Under the pieces are notes generated by a model. The model searched no databases and had not been told where the DNA came from. It worked only from the letters and a program-made list of their open reading frames with translations. A DNA stretch of 64,000 nt from RYN-230 sp963837515 (lineage in GTDB: Bacteria > Actinomycetota > Actinomycetes > Streptosporangiales > Streptosporangiaceae): positions 496,001 through 560,000 of the forward strand of contig CAWINT010000002.1 of the NCBI GenBank assembly GCA_963837515.1, read 5' to 3'. The number at the start of each line of letters is the position of its first letter. Position 1 is the first letter of the stretch. Shown piece by piece: positions 52,736-62,311 of the stretch. Made by a program: the position numbers and the translations under genes.

Positions 52736-53682
52736 CGGCTCAGCTCCACGGCCAGGTCCAGGGCGGCCCGGGCGATCGCGGCGGTGGCCGGCAGGTCGGT
52801 CATGTACAGCGGCCGCGACCGCACCGCGATCCCGGCCAGTTCCGGCGCGTCCGCGGCCGCCTTGTCCTGATCGTCCACCAGCCAGCCGTCCAGCAGGTCC
52901 GGGCCGTAATGGGCGGCCACGGCCTCGGCGGTGGCGGGCACCCCGATGGCGGCCAGGCAGGCATCGGCCATACCGCGCACCGGCGCCCCGCCGATGATCG
53001 GGGAAACCCCGACGACTGTCTTGCGGCGCAGCGCCGCGGTGATGCCCGGCACGGCCAGGATGGTCCCGATGCTGACCACCGGGTTGGACGGCGGAAACAG
53101 CACGAGGTCGGCCGCGTCGATGGCGTCGAGCACGCCGGGGGCCGGGGCCGCCCGGTCCGCGCCGTCGGCCTCGATCTCCTCGGCCGGGACGGCGGCGTGC
53201 AGCCGCACCCACCATTCCTGGAAGTGGATCCGGCGCCGCTGCGCGCCGTCCCGGATCGTCACGTGGGTCCGCACCGGGTCGTCGGTCATGGGCAGCAGCC
53301 GCACCCCCGGCTGCCAGCGCGCGCAGAGCGCCGCCGTGGCGGCCGACAGCGGCTCGCCGGCGGCCAGCAGGTGAGTCCGGGCGATGTGCGTGGCGAAGTC
53401 CCGGTCGCCGAGGCTGAACCAGCCCGGCCCCGCGCCGTAGGCCGCCAGTTCCCCGAGCACGGTGAACGTGTCCGCCGCGCGGCCCCAGCCATGCTCCTCG
53501 CTGATCCCGCCGCCCAGGGTGTACATGATCGTGTCGAGGTCGGGCGAGACGTGCAGCCCGAACAGCGTGATGTCATCCCCGGTGTTCCCGATGACGGTGA
53601 TCTCGGCGTCCGGCGCCTCGGCCTTCAGGCCGCGCAGGAAACGCGCGGCGCCGACGCCGCCTGCCAGCACGGTGATGCGCAT
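52732..53682 (-). CDS. fbiA: 2-phospho-L-lactate/PEP transferase FbiA (CofD)
   Basis: 316 residues starting at ATG 53682, where the sequence begins MRITVLAGGVGAARFLRGL, the family's glycine-rich loop. ITVIGNTGDDITLFGLHVSPDLDTIMYTL and VLFPPSNPVVSIGTIL are the diagnostic CofD motifs. It joins the phosphoenolpyruvate- or phospholactate-derived moiety to FO to give (dehydro-)F420-0. The 52 residues upstream in the same frame are non-conserved. Coupled to fbiB by a four-base overlap. The neighbouring, divergent whiB2-like gene is a common arrangement in actinobacteria. Confidence 0.95.
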   Translation of the reverse strand: MRITVLAGGVGAARFLRGLKAEAPDAEITVIGNTGDDITLFGLHVSPDLDTIMYTLGGGISEEHGWGRAADTFTVLGELAAYGAGPGWFSLGDRDFATHIARTHLLAAGEPLSAATAALCARWQPGVRLLPMTDDPVRTHVTIRDGAQRRRIHFQEWWVRLHAAVPAEEIEADGADRAAPAPGVLDAIDAADLVLFPPSNPVVSIGTILAVPGITAALRRKTVVGVSPIIGGAPVRGMADACLAAIGVPATAEAVAAHYGPDLLDGWLVDDQDKAAADAPELAGIAVRSRPLYMTDLPATAAIARAALDLAVELSR

Positions 53683-53819
53683 GGCGGCCAGTCTTGCAAC
53701 CCGGTCGCCGCCGGGTGGCCGGACCCCCCGGCTTACGTCCCAGGCGGCGCGGCGCAGAAAAATCAGCCGGACTTTCCGCTCATCAGGGTCAAGAACGCCG
53801 CCACTACCACGTATCCAGC

Positions 53820-53849
53820 TTGACGCGGTGCAAGACACGCGGGTGTAAT
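53820..53849 (+). promoter_or_regulatory. Promoter of the whiB2-like gene
   Basis: TTGACG (53820-53825) and TGTAAT (53844-53849) separated by 18 bp, in an AT-richer patch. It lies 68 bp ahead of the GTG start at 53918, and AGGAGG at 53906-53911 gives the ribosome-binding site. Confidence 0.6.
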
Positions 53850-53917
53850 TTCATACGTGTAGTTCTCGTGCTCCGGGGGAGAGGGCACGGGAGATTCGAA
53901 GGGGCAGGAGGTGCGCT

Positions 53918-54199
53918 GTGGCCGACGTCATCGTCCCGCTGGCGCCCAGTGGTTTCGGTATTGGTGTGGATGAGGCTGTCGAGCTGGGCTGGCAAGATCG
54001 CGCCCTGTGCGCGCAGACAGACCCGGAAGCCTTCTTCCCCGAGAAGGGCGGCTCGACCAGGGAGGCCAAGAAGGTCTGCCGGGGGTGTGAGGTCCGGGCC
54101 GAGTGCCTGGAGTACGCCCTGGAGCACGACGAGCGGTTCGGGATCTGGGGTGGCCTGTCCGAGCGGGAACGCCGCCGGATGAAGCGCGAGGCCATCTAG
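53918..54199 (+). CDS. whiB2: WhiB2/WhmD-type Fe-S regulator
   Basis: 93 residues. Cluster ligands C31, C54, C57 and C63 (LCAQTDPEAFFPEKGGSTREAKK, CRGCEVRAEC), the GIWGG turn at 75-79 and a basic C-terminus ERERRRMKREAI. The PEKGGSTREAKKVC block and the short length are those of the WhiB2/WhmD group, required for division and sporulation septation in relatives. GTG 53918 with AGGAGG seven bases upstream. Divergent from fbiA. A strong hairpin terminator follows 20 bp after the stop. Confidence 0.92.
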   Translation: MADVIVPLAPSGFGIGVDEAVELGWQDRALCAQTDPEAFFPEKGGSTREAKKVCRGCEVRAECLEYALEHDERFGIWGGLSERERRRMKREAI

Positions 54200-54219
54200 G
54201 TCGTCCCGGCTGGGGACAG

Positions 54220-54255
54220 CCCCGCGGCGGCCCGCAGCACGCGGCCGCCGCGGGG
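54220..54255 (+). terminator. Terminator after the whiB2-like gene
   Basis: A perfect 13-bp stem CCCCGCGGCGGCC / GGCCGCCGCGGGG around a 10-nt loop, 20 bp past the stop. No poly-T follows, as is usual in actinobacteria. Confidence 0.7.
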
Positions 54256-54436
54256 GACTGCGCGCCGTAGCCGCCCGCCCGGCATGGCGTAGTGATGGTC
54301 ACCCAAGGCTCAGGAGTGCCCTCCTGGCCGGCCTGAGGTCGCGTATTGTTCACGCGTACCCGCCCCTGACGGGGCCTGAGCGGCTGTGCGTCAGGGCGTG
54401 CTCAGGTGACCGTTCCTACCCCAGCAAGCGGACACG

Positions 54437-57400
54437 GTGTCAACTAACGCGCCAGACCAGCATGTGGTCACGGCGGTGATCGTCGCGCACGACGGCGCCG
54501 CGTGGCTGCCGCGTATCGCCGAAGCGCTCCTCGGTCAGACCCGGCCGGTCCAGCGCATCGTCGCGGTGGATACCGGCAGCCGGGACCGCAGCGGGGCGGT
54601 GCTCACCGAGCTGTTCGGGCGCAGCGTGGTGTTCGGCATGGATCGGCGTACCGGGTACGGCGCGGCCCTGACCCAGGCGCTGCGGCACCGGGCCGCGAAT
54701 ACCAACGTGCCGCGCGCGGCCGGGCCCGGGCCGGGCCGCCGCAGCGAATGGGTCTGGCTGCTGCACGACGACAGCGAGCCCGCCGAGGACGCCTTGGAGC
54801 AGTTGCTGCGCGGGGCTGACGAGACGAGGTCCGCCGCGGTGCTGGGCCCGAAGGTGATGGACTGGTCCGATCGCCAGGTGCTGCTGGAGACGGGTGTCAC
54901 CATCGACACCGCCGGGCGCCGGGTGACCGACGCCGAGCCCCGCGAGGTGGACCAGGGCCAGCACGACGGCGACCGCGATGTGCTCGCCGTGGGGAGCGCG
55001 GGCATGCTGGTCCGGCGGGATGCCTGGGAGCAGGTGGGCGGGTTCGACCCGGGCCTGCCGCTGTTCCGGGACGACGTGGACTTCTGCTGGCGGGTGCACG
55101 CGGCCGGGCACCGGGTCCGGGTGATCACCGACGCGGTCGTGTACCACCTGGAAGCGGCCGCGCGTAACCGGCGGGCCACCTCGGCCGCGCCGCGCCCGCA
55201 CCGGGTCGACCGGCGCAACGCGCTGCTCACCCTGCTGGCCAACCTGCCGTTCGGGCCCGCGCTGGCCGCGCTGGCCGGCAACCTGGTGCTGTCCGCCCTG
55301 CGCACGGTGTTCTTCCTGCTGGCCAAGCGCCCCACCGCCGCGCTCGACGAGGCCGCCGCCGTGGGCTGGGTGCTCGGCCACCCGCTGCGGGTCGCGGCGG
55401 CCCGGCGGCGGCGCGCCCGCGGCCGCCGGGCCGCCTACGGCAAGCTGCGCAGTGAGCTGCCGCGCGGCCGGTCGCTCCGCAAGCTCGCCGAGTTCGCGGC
55501 GAGCGTGTTCTACCCCTCGACCCAGTTCGACACGGCCGGCAGTCATCATGCCAGCGGCGACCCGTCCGACGAGGACGGCGAGTACCTGCTCGTCGACACC
55601 GGCCTGGCGCAGCGGATCCTGGGCAACCCGGCGGTCCTGCTGGTGGCCGGGCTGACCGTGGTCGCGCTGGCCGCCGAGCGGGCGCTGCTGGGGGCCGGGA
55701 TGCTCGCCGGCGGGGCACTGACGCCCGCCTGGGGCGGCTCGTCCGCTTTGTGGCAGGAGTACCTCCAGGGCTTCCACCCGGCCGGGATCGGCTCGGTCAG
55801 CCCGGCCCCGCCCTACGTGGCCGTGCTCGCCGCCCTGGCCACCGTCCTCGGCGGCAAGCCGTGGCTGGCCATCGACGTCATCATGATCGGCTGCATCCCG
55901 CTGGCCGGGCTGGCCGCCTACCTGGCCGCCCGCCGGGTCACCCAGTCCCGCTGGGTGCGGGCCTGGGCCGGGGTGGCCTACGCGCTGCTGCCGGTCGGGA
56001 TCGGGGCGGTGGCCGCGGGCCGGTTCGGGTCCGCCCTGGTCTTCGCCCTGCTTCCGGTGATCGCCCTGCTGGCCGGGCGCATCTTCACCCAGCCGCCCCG
56101 GCGGGCCCGGCGCGCGGCCTGGGCGACCGGGCTGGTCATCGCGGTGGCGGCCGCGTTCGTACCGCTCATCTGGGTCGTCGCGGTGGCCGCCGCGGTATGC
56201 GCCGCGGCCACGCTCGGCCGGCGCAGCCGGGGCACCCTGATCAACTGCGCCATCACCGCGGTCGTGCCCGCGGTGCTGCTGCTGCCCTGGACCGCGCAGC
56301 TGGTCACCCGGCCGGCCCTGCTCTTCCTGGAGGCCGGGCAGAAAGCGCCCGGCCTGGCGGTGGCCGGCCTGCCTGCCCGGTCCCTGCTGCTGCTCTCCCC
56401 GGGCGGCCCGGGGCTGCCGCCGTTCTGGGTGACCGGCGGCCTCGCGCTCGCCGCGCTGGGCGCGCTGCTGCTGGCCGCGCGGCGGCCCGGCGTCCGGGCC
56501 GGCTGGACGGTGGCCCTGCTCGGCCTGTTCATCGCGGCCGTGGTGAGCCGGATCGTGGTCACCCCGGACGGTGCCACCACGGCCATCGCCGCCTGGCCGG
56601 GAATCTCGCTGGCGGTCGCCGCGGTAGGCCTGTTGCTGGCCGTCGTGATGGCGGCCGACCTGCTGCCGGCCGCCGTGTCGGCCGGACGCTGGCACCGGCC
56701 ACGCGGCCTGGCCGCGCTGGTGCTGGCGGTCGCCGCCGCCAGCGCGCCGCTGCTCGCGGCGGGAGCCTGGGTGGCCAGCGGGGTCCGCGGCCCGGTGGCC
56801 GGCTCGGCCGGCCCCGTGCTGCCGGCCTTCGTCAGCGTGTCCGCCGATACCGGGCTGCGGCCGCGCACGCTGGTACTGCGGGGTGGCCCCGGGGAAGTGC
56901 GGTACGAGGTCCTCCGGGACACCGACCCGCTGCTCGGCGCGGCCGACCTCAGCCAGCCACCGGCCGCCGGGCGGGCGCTGGCCACCACGGTGGCCACCCT
57001 GGTGGCCCCGCACGGCGAGGAGGCGGCCGACCCCGGCGCGGCCCTGGCCAGGCTGGACATCGGCTACGTGCTGCTGCCCGCCCCGGCCGACGGCGCGCTG
57101 GCCGGTGCGCTCGACAGCATCGCCGCGCTGCGGCCATTCAGCAAGACGCCGTCCTTCCAGCTCTGGCGGGTGGCCGAGACGACGGCGCGGCTGCGGGTGA
57201 TCGAGCCGGGCGGGGCGGTGCGCGCCATCTCCGCCGGTCCCGGGAACGTCGCCAGAGTGGCCGTCCCGCGCGACGGCGGGACCCTGGTCCTGGCCGAGCC
57301 CGCGGGCGGCTGGACGGCCACGCTCAACGGTGCCGCGCTGGCGCCGCTGCCGCCGGTGGACGGCTGGGCGCAGGCGTTCCGGCTGCCGCCGGGTGGCGGG

Positions 57401-59401
57401 ACCCTGGCCGTCACGCACCGCAACCTGAGCCGGATCCTGCTGCTGACGCTGGAGGCGCTGGCGTTCCTGGTGGTGGCCGCGCTGGGGCTGCCCGGCGCGC
57501 GGGCATCCGGGGAGGCGCGGGCCGAGGCCGCCGTGCGGCCCGATGAGAGCGCGCGTTCCGAGGCGGGTGCGCGTGCTGGTGCGCGGTCCGGGGCTGGTGC
57601 GCGGGCCGCGACCGGGCCACGGGCGGCCAGCGGCGGGCGGCCCGACCGGCCGGGCGGGGCCCGGCACCGTGGGCCGGCTGGCCGGGATGACCCCGATGCT
57701 CTTCCCGGCGCGGGTGGGCCGGGGCCGGATGATGCGTCCCGGGTGCCGGATGATGCGTCCCGGGTGCCGGCCGTGGCCTTCCGCGAGCCGGATGCCGGGT
57801 TGGCGGCGCCGCCCGGCCCACTGGTGCCTTCCGCCGTGGGCTGGCCGGCCGCTGATCTGTCGGCCGCTGATCCGCCCGCCGCCGGGCCGTCGGCCGCTGA
57901 TCCGCCCGCCGCCGGGCCGTCGGCCGGCAGGTCGGCCGGGATGAGCCCGCCAGCGGTGGGCCCGGGCGCCGCTGGCGGCGCCGCCCCGCCCGGCGGAGGC
58001 GCCCAGGACCAGGACGGCCCGCTGACCGCGGGGCGTGACCCGAGGGCCAAGCGTGGCCTGCGCCACCGCTGGCGTCGCGGGGCCCAGCCGGCCGCCGCCG
58101 CGGACGGCCCGGCCGCGGTGGACGGGGCGCCCTGGGCCGGGGCCGGCCCGCGGGCCTGGTCGGGCGATGACCAGGCCGGGCGCGGGCGGCGGCGGCCGGC
58201 CGGGGGCGCGGATGGTGAGCCTGGCTACGGCGCGGAGCAGCCAGCCCGCGGCCGATCCCGGCGGCGGGGCGGACAGGCCACTGGCCAGGCCCGTGCGGGG
58301 ACCCCGGACCGTCCGGGCCGTGGCGCTGGGGTTCGCGGCTTTCCGGACGATGCGGCCGGGGGGAGCAGCGACTACCCGGACAGTGACCGTCCAGGGCGTC
58401 GCCGCCCGGCCGCCCCCGGGCAGGACGAGCGGCAGCCCGGCGCGCGCCGGGTGAGCCGCGGACGGCTGCCCGGCGACGATGACGCGCTGCCGCCACCGTC
58501 CCGCCGGGCCGAGCGGCCGGCCGTACCGGGCCCCCGCCCGGGTGCGCCTGGCTACCCGGCCGGCCCTGGTTACGGCGCCGGTTATCCCGAAGACACCGGT
58601 TATCCCGAAGACGCGGGTTACCAGGAGGACAGCGGCTACCCCGCGGGCGGTGGCTACCCCGCGGGCAGTGGCTACCCGGACGGAGCCGCCTACCGGGGCG
58701 CGGCTGGCGCAGACCGGCCGCCGGCCCGTGATGAGGAGGGCTACCCTGGCGGGCCGGGCTACCCTGCCGGGCCGGGATACCCGGCCGGCCGCGGCCGCCG
58801 GGCCAGCGCCGGCCCCCCGCCCCGGGACAGCTACGGGCCCGGCGGTTACCCAGCGCCGCGCCGGGCTGCGGGGTCTCCTGGCTACCCGGCCGCGAGCGGT
58901 CGCCAAGCAGCGGGTTACCCGATCGCGGACGGCCCGGGGTCAGCGGACTATCCGCCGGCCGGCCAGGACGCGGACTCCGCCGGTTACCCGCTGGCCGGAA
59001 GTGACCCGGGCGCCGCTGGCGACCCGCGGACGGTGGCTGGCGGGCTGGCGCCGCTGCCGCCGCCGCGCCCCGGCGATGGCCGGACCCAACCCGGTTCCGG
59101 CCGCGGTGACTACCCGGCCGCCCCGCGATACCCGGCATCCGGTGGCCCCGGGGAGTCGGTCGGCTACCCGGCCCGGGGCAGTTACCCGGATCCGCCGGGT
59201 TACCCCGAACGAGCGGGTTACCCCGAACGAGCGGGCTACCCCGAGCCAGCGGGCTACCCGGAACCGCCGGGTTATCCGGAGACGGCTGGTCACCACGCGC
59301 CGGGCCGGTACCCGGCGCGGGGCCGCTACCCCGATCCCGGGGAGGCGCCGGTGGCCTGGCCGGGCGGCAACCCAGCCGACGCCGGGGAGGATGACGCGTG
59401 A
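54437..59401 (+). CDS. Giant GT2 glycosyltransferase/membrane protein with GYP-repeat tail
   Basis: 1654 residues from GTG 54437. Residues 1-290 are a GT2 transferase (VIVAHDGAAWLPRIAEALLGQT, VDTGSRDRS, WVWLLHDDSEP, and FRDDVDFCWRVHAAG with the catalytic region). A polytopic part with about twelve helices runs to roughly 800, then an extracytoplasmic domain and a last helix near 1010. From about 1035 to the end the protein is disordered, Pro/Gly-rich and repeats G-Y-P at short intervals in the final 280 residues. The two-part transferase plus membrane core is common in actinobacteria next to whiB2, but this tail is exceptionally long. It may polymerise or export a mannose-containing glycan. 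Stop overlaps the next start as GTGA. Confidence 0.8.
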   Translation: MSTNAPDQHVVTAVIVAHDGAAWLPRIAEALLGQTRPVQRIVAVDTGSRDRSGAVLTELFGRSVVFGMDRRTGYGAALTQALRHRAANTNVPRAAGPGPGRRSEWVWLLHDDSEPAEDALEQLLRGADETRSAAVLGPKVMDWSDRQVLLETGVTIDTAGRRVTDAEPREVDQGQHDGDRDVLAVGSAGMLVRRDAWEQVGGFDPGLPLFRDDVDFCWRVHAAGHRVRVITDAVVYHLEAAARNRRATSAAPRPHRVDRRNALLTLLANLPFGPALAALAGNLVLSALRTVFFLLAKRPTAALDEAAAVGWVLGHPLRVAAARRRRARGRRAAYGKLRSELPRGRSLRKLAEFAASVFYPSTQFDTAGSHHASGDPSDEDGEYLLVDTGLAQRILGNPAVLLVAGLTVVALAAERALLGAGMLAGGALTPAWGGSSALWQEYLQGFHPAGIGSVSPAPPYVAVLAALATVLGGKPWLAIDVIMIGCIPLAGLAAYLAARRVTQSRWVRAWAGVAYALLPVGIGAVAAGRFGSALVFALLPVIALLAGRIFTQPPRRARRAAWATGLVIAVAAAFVPLIWVVAVAAAVCAAATLGRRSRGTLINCAITAVVPAVLLLPWTAQLVTRPALLFLEAGQKAPGLAVAGLPARSLLLLSPGGPGLPPFWVTGGLALAALGALLLAARRPGVRAGWTVALLGLFIAAVVSRIVVTPDGATTAIAAWPGISLAVAAVGLLLAVVMAADLLPAAVSAGRWHRPRGLAALVLAVAAASAPLLAAGAWVASGVRGPVAGSAGPVLPAFVSVSADTGLRPRTLVLRGGPGEVRYEVLRDTDPLLGAADLSQPPAAGRALATTVATLVAPHGEEAADPGAALARLDIGYVLLPAPADGALAGALDSIAALRPFSKTPSFQLWRVAETTARLRVIEPGGAVRAISAGPGNVARVAVPRDGGTLVLAEPAGGWTATLNGAALAPLPPVDGWAQAFRLPPGGGTLAVTHRNLSRILLLTLEALAFLVVAALGLPGARASGEARAEAAVRPDESARSEAGARAGARSGAGARAATGPRAASGGRPDRPGGARHRGPAGRDDPDALPGAGGPGPDDASRVPDDASRVPAVAFREPDAGLAAPPGPLVPSAVGWPAADLSAADPPAAGPSAADPPAAGPSAGRSAGMSPPAVGPGAAGGAAPPGGGAQDQDGPLTAGRDPRAKRGLRHRWRRGAQPAAAADGPAAVDGAPWAGAGPRAWSGDDQAGRGRRRPAGGADGEPGYGAEQPARGRSRRRGGQATGQARAGTPDRPGRGAGVRGFPDDAAGGSSDYPDSDRPGRRRPAAPGQDERQPGARRVSRGRLPGDDDALPPPSRRAERPAVPGPRPGAPGYPAGPGYGAGYPEDTGYPEDAGYQEDSGYPAGGGYPAGSGYPDGAAYRGAAGADRPPARDEEGYPGGPGYPAGPGYPAGRGRRASAGPPPRDSYGPGGYPAPRRAAGSPGYPAASGRQAAGYPIADGPGSADYPPAGQDADSAGYPLAGSDPGAAGDPRTVAGGLAPLPPPRPGDGRTQPGSGRGDYPAAPRYPASGGPGESVGYPARGSYPDPPGYPERAGYPERAGYPEPAGYPEPPGYPETAGHHAPGRYPARGRYPDPGEAPVAWPGGNPADAGEDDA

Positions 59402-60972
59402 GGAAGCCGCGCGGCGCTGCCGCCTTGCCCGCGCTCCCCGCCGTGCTGGTCGTCGTCGCGCTCGCGGCTGTGTACGGGGTGGCCGGGCTGCACCGCAGCG
59501 TGTCGTTCGCGGCCGGGCAGCCGCCGCAGCAGCCACGGGTGGCCCCGGTCACCTCGGTGATCCGGGCCTGCCCGGCACCCGGGTCGGCAGCCGGCCCCGG
59601 CGCTGGGATCGCCATCATGTCCGCGCCCGCCGGGGCGGGTAGCGGGCCGGGTCTCGCGGCGCACGGCGGACCGGCACAGCGGGCCAGCCTGGTCGTCAAC
59701 CGGCTGGCCGGAGCGGGCAGCGCCGTCCCTGGACCGCAGGTGCTGGCCAGCAGCCAGCCGGGCGCCCCGTTGTTCGCCACGGTGGCCGCCGGCCGGGCCG
59801 CCCGGTCGGCCGGCGGCCAGCAGCAGCCGTCCACGGCGGGCGGGGTCCGGACCGCGGCCACGACAGGCGGTGTCGTCGTGCAGGCGTCCGGCGCCCTGGC
59901 CCAGGGCCTGGAGGTGGAGCAGACCGCGGGCGGGCTTCCCACCGCCGCCTGCGGCAGTCCTGGCACCGATTTCTGGTTCACCGGCCCCGGCCAGCGCACG
60001 GAGGGGCAGATCCAGCTCTACCTGATGAATCCCGGCAGCCAGGCGGCCGACGCGGAAGTGGACGTCTTCACCGACGCCGGCCCGCTGCAGCAGACCACCG
60101 ATGCCGGGATCACCGTGCCACCGCACGGCATGATCGTCCAGTCTCTCGCGGCCGCACTCCGCAATTCCCGGGCCGTCACCCTGCACGTGCGGACCAGCGT
60201 CGGCCAGGTGGCCGCGGCCGTCCAGGAGAGCAGCCGCGGCGGCCCGGGAGCCTGGCTGCCGCCCGCCCAGCCGCCCGCCACCCACCTGGTCATCCCGGGG
60301 CTGCCCGCCCTGGCCGGCAGCCGGCAGCTGTACGTGGCGGTGCCCGGCGGCAAGGACGCGACCGTGCAGGTGACCGCGGTCACCTCGCGGGGCAGCTACC
60401 AGCCCACCGGGACCAGCGGCATCGACCTGCCCGCGGGCAGCGCCGCGGAGGTCACGCTGCCCTCACTGTCTGGGATACCGGCCGCGCTCCGGCTGACCGC
60501 CAACACGCCCGTCACCGCGTCGATGCTGATCCCCGGTGGCGGCGGCGGTTCACCAGGGTCCTTCACCGCGGCCGCTCCGGCCATCGAGGAACAGGGCGTG
60601 GTCGCCGACAACGTGACCGGCCCGGCACGTTCATCGGCGCTCGTGCTGTCCGCGCCGCTGTCCGCGGCGCGGGTGACCGTGGCCCAGATCGCGGGGACCG
60701 GCGGGTCGGCCCACCGGGCGGCCCAGGTGGTCCGGGTCGGCGCGCGCAGCAGCACCGTCGTCCAGCTCCAGGCGGTACCTGGAGCCCCGCGCGGAGCCCC
60801 GTTCGCCCTCGTGATCACCCCCTCCGCCGGGTCGGGGCCGGTCTATGCGGGCCGGGTGGTTACCGGCAACGGCGCTGGCGGCGCGCTGCAGGCCCTGCAG
60901 CCGGTCGTCAGTGCCCTCACCACGGTCCCGCTGCCGGCCGTACGAAGCGCGCAGATCACCACCGGGCCCTGA
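59398..60972 (+). CDS. DUF5719-family membrane-anchored extracytoplasmic protein
   Basis: 524 residues. A signal-anchor helix (PALPAVLVVVALAAVYGVAG) precedes a long extracytoplasmic region with beta-sandwich-like repeats: TDFWFTGPGQRTEGQIQLYLMNPG is the DUF5719 signature, followed by VDVFTDAGPLQ and GVVADNVTGPAR. No catalytic residues are recognisable. It starts inside the stop of the giant glycosyltransferase gene, as DUF5719 genes typically do, so the two products probably work together at the cell surface. Function unknown. Confidence 0.85.
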   Translation: MRKPRGAAALPALPAVLVVVALAAVYGVAGLHRSVSFAAGQPPQQPRVAPVTSVIRACPAPGSAAGPGAGIAIMSAPAGAGSGPGLAAHGGPAQRASLVVNRLAGAGSAVPGPQVLASSQPGAPLFATVAAGRAARSAGGQQQPSTAGGVRTAATTGGVVVQASGALAQGLEVEQTAGGLPTAACGSPGTDFWFTGPGQRTEGQIQLYLMNPGSQAADAEVDVFTDAGPLQQTTDAGITVPPHGMIVQSLAAALRNSRAVTLHVRTSVGQVAAAVQESSRGGPGAWLPPAQPPATHLVIPGLPALAGSRQLYVAVPGGKDATVQVTAVTSRGSYQPTGTSGIDLPAGSAAEVTLPSLSGIPAALRLTANTPVTASMLIPGGGGGSPGSFTAAAPAIEEQGVVADNVTGPARSSALVLSAPLSAARVTVAQIAGTGGSAHRAAQVVRVGARSSTVVQLQAVPGAPRGAPFALVITPSAGSGPVYAGRVVTGNGAGGALQALQPVVSALTTVPLPAVRSAQITTGP

Positions 60973-61247
60973 GCGCCCGTTCAGGTGGCTGCTCCGCCCC
61001 TGCACGTGCGGGGCAGGACCTTGAAGCTGCCCGGGGACCGTCTTTACGGATGCCGGCCGGGGGCGCCGCCGTGACGAAGTCCGCCTGTTGCGTGCGATCG
61101 CCCGTAGTGGCGGGAACTACCGGAAGGCCAAACCGGGACCGCCAGCTGGCGAGACTCCTGGACCAGCGCGACCACAAGCGCCTGGCGGACCAACCGGCTA
61201 CCTCCGCGTACGCCCTGACCAGCGGGCAGGCGCGCTCGCCGCGGCGG

Positions 61248-61721
61248 TCACTCGTCCGCGTCGTAGCCGGGATCGATCTCCTCCGGGTCGAGGCCGAGCA
61301 GCCGGGCGAACTCCTCGACCACGACCTGGAAGATCAGCTCGCTAAGTTCTTCCTCGCTGTCCGCCCGCGCGGCCAGCGGCCGCCGGTAGACCACGATGCG
61401 GGGCGGCCGGGCCGTCCCGCCGGGCTGGCTCCCGGGGGCGCCGGGGTCGAGCCGGGAGAGCGGTACCGTCTCCGGGAGCATCCCCGGCTGGGCCGCGCGG
61501 GGGATCTCCTCCACCGCGAATTCCACCCCGGACAGCTGCGCCTCCCAGCGGGACTCCAGCCGGGCCACGGCCTCCAGGATCAGCTCGTCGAACCGTTCCG
61601 AACGGCTCCGGTGCAGCGGCACGTCCGGCGGGGCCAGCACGCCGCGCAGCCCGCGCCCGTGTCGGTCCCGCCGTCTGATCGCCGGGCGGCGCCCTGCGCC
61701 GTCGCCTTCGCCGGTCCGCAC
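61248..61721 (-). CDS. Metallopeptidase-family protein with degenerate zinc site
   Basis: 157 residues from GTG 61721. FDELILEAVARLESRWEAQLSGVEFAVEEIP and PPRIVVYRRPLAARADSEEELSELIFQVVVEEFARLLGLDPEEID follow the DUF1025 metallopeptidase-like family. The HExxH zinc-binding motif expected in the last helix reads VEEFARLLG, so both His residues are missing. The gene is a fixed neighbour of the DUF3499 gene, which is divergent. Longer upstream frame is non-conserved. Probably not a functional peptidase; role unknown. Confidence 0.75.
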   Translation of the reverse strand: MRTGEGDGAGRRPAIRRRDRHGRGLRGVLAPPDVPLHRSRSERFDELILEAVARLESRWEAQLSGVEFAVEEIPRAAQPGMLPETVPLSRLDPGAPGSQPGGTARPPRIVVYRRPLAARADSEEELSELIFQVVVEEFARLLGLDPEEIDPGYDADE

Positions 61722-61948
61722 AGTTGCTGAGCGTAGCGCCCGTGGCCCGCCGGGGGGCAGCGAGCACGCCGGGCCGCCCGCGCCGCGCCCCCGCGGCAAG
61801 ACACGATCGCGCAGTGTGCCCCGGGTGGTGGCGTTACCGCCCGCGGGTAGGTACGGTCTGCCGTTGTGAGCGTTGCATGCGACCCCCCTCCCCACCGGTC
61901 GCCGCGGCACGCCACGACCCGCTCCGGCGCCGTTCCCAGGATGCTCTG

Positions 61949-62311
61949 GTGAGCCCGCGCCGCTGTTCCCGGCCGGCGTGCAAGCATCCTGCTGTGTACA
62001 CGCTCACGTACGTGTACCGCGACTCCACCGCCGTGCTGGGGCCGCTGGCCGCGTACGTGGAGCCGCACTGCTACGACCTCTGCGCCGCGCACGCCGACCG
62101 GCTGACCGCGCCGCGCGGCTGGGAGGTCGTCCGGCTGCCGGTGGACCCCGTGGTGCCGGAGGCTGATGACCTCGAAGCGCTGGCCAACGCGGTCCGCGAG
62201 GCCGCCCTGCCGCCGCCGGGGGAGCCCGTCGGCCAGGGTGTCGAAGTGAGCCGGCGTGGCCACCTGCGGGTGCTGCGTTCCGCCCCCGACAGCCGCGATC
62301 CGATGAGCTGA
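61949..62311 (+). CDS. DUF3499 family protein
   Basis: 120 residues starting at GTG 61949: SPRRCSRPACKHPAVYTLTYVYRDSTAVLGPLA, then YDLCAAHADRLTAPRGWEVVRL. Four conserved Cys/His in CSRPAC and CAAH suggest a small zinc-binding fold. It is a genus-wide actinobacterial family of unknown function lying between the metallopeptidase-like gene and phosphomannomutase. The start is set by the family N-terminus; an ATG at 61877 adds non-conserved residues. Confidence 0.88.
   Translation: MSPRRCSRPACKHPAVYTLTYVYRDSTAVLGPLAAYVEPHCYDLCAAHADRLTAPRGWEVVRLPVDPVVPEADDLEALANAVREAALPPPGEPVGQGVEVSRRGHLRVLRSAPDSRDPMS

Noticed and set aside
54440..58906. 1488-codon minus-strand open frame over the giant glycosyltransferase gene
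   Set aside because: Composition is that of an antisense frame in very GC-rich DNA, with no domain and no ribosome-binding site; the plus-strand gene has clear GT2 motifs.
61050..61730. Plus-strand open frame reading NRDRQLARLLDQRDHKRLADQ near its start
   Set aside because: The first 60 codons look mildly protein-like but the rest is antisense to the conserved metallopeptidase-like gene, and no ribosome-binding site is present.
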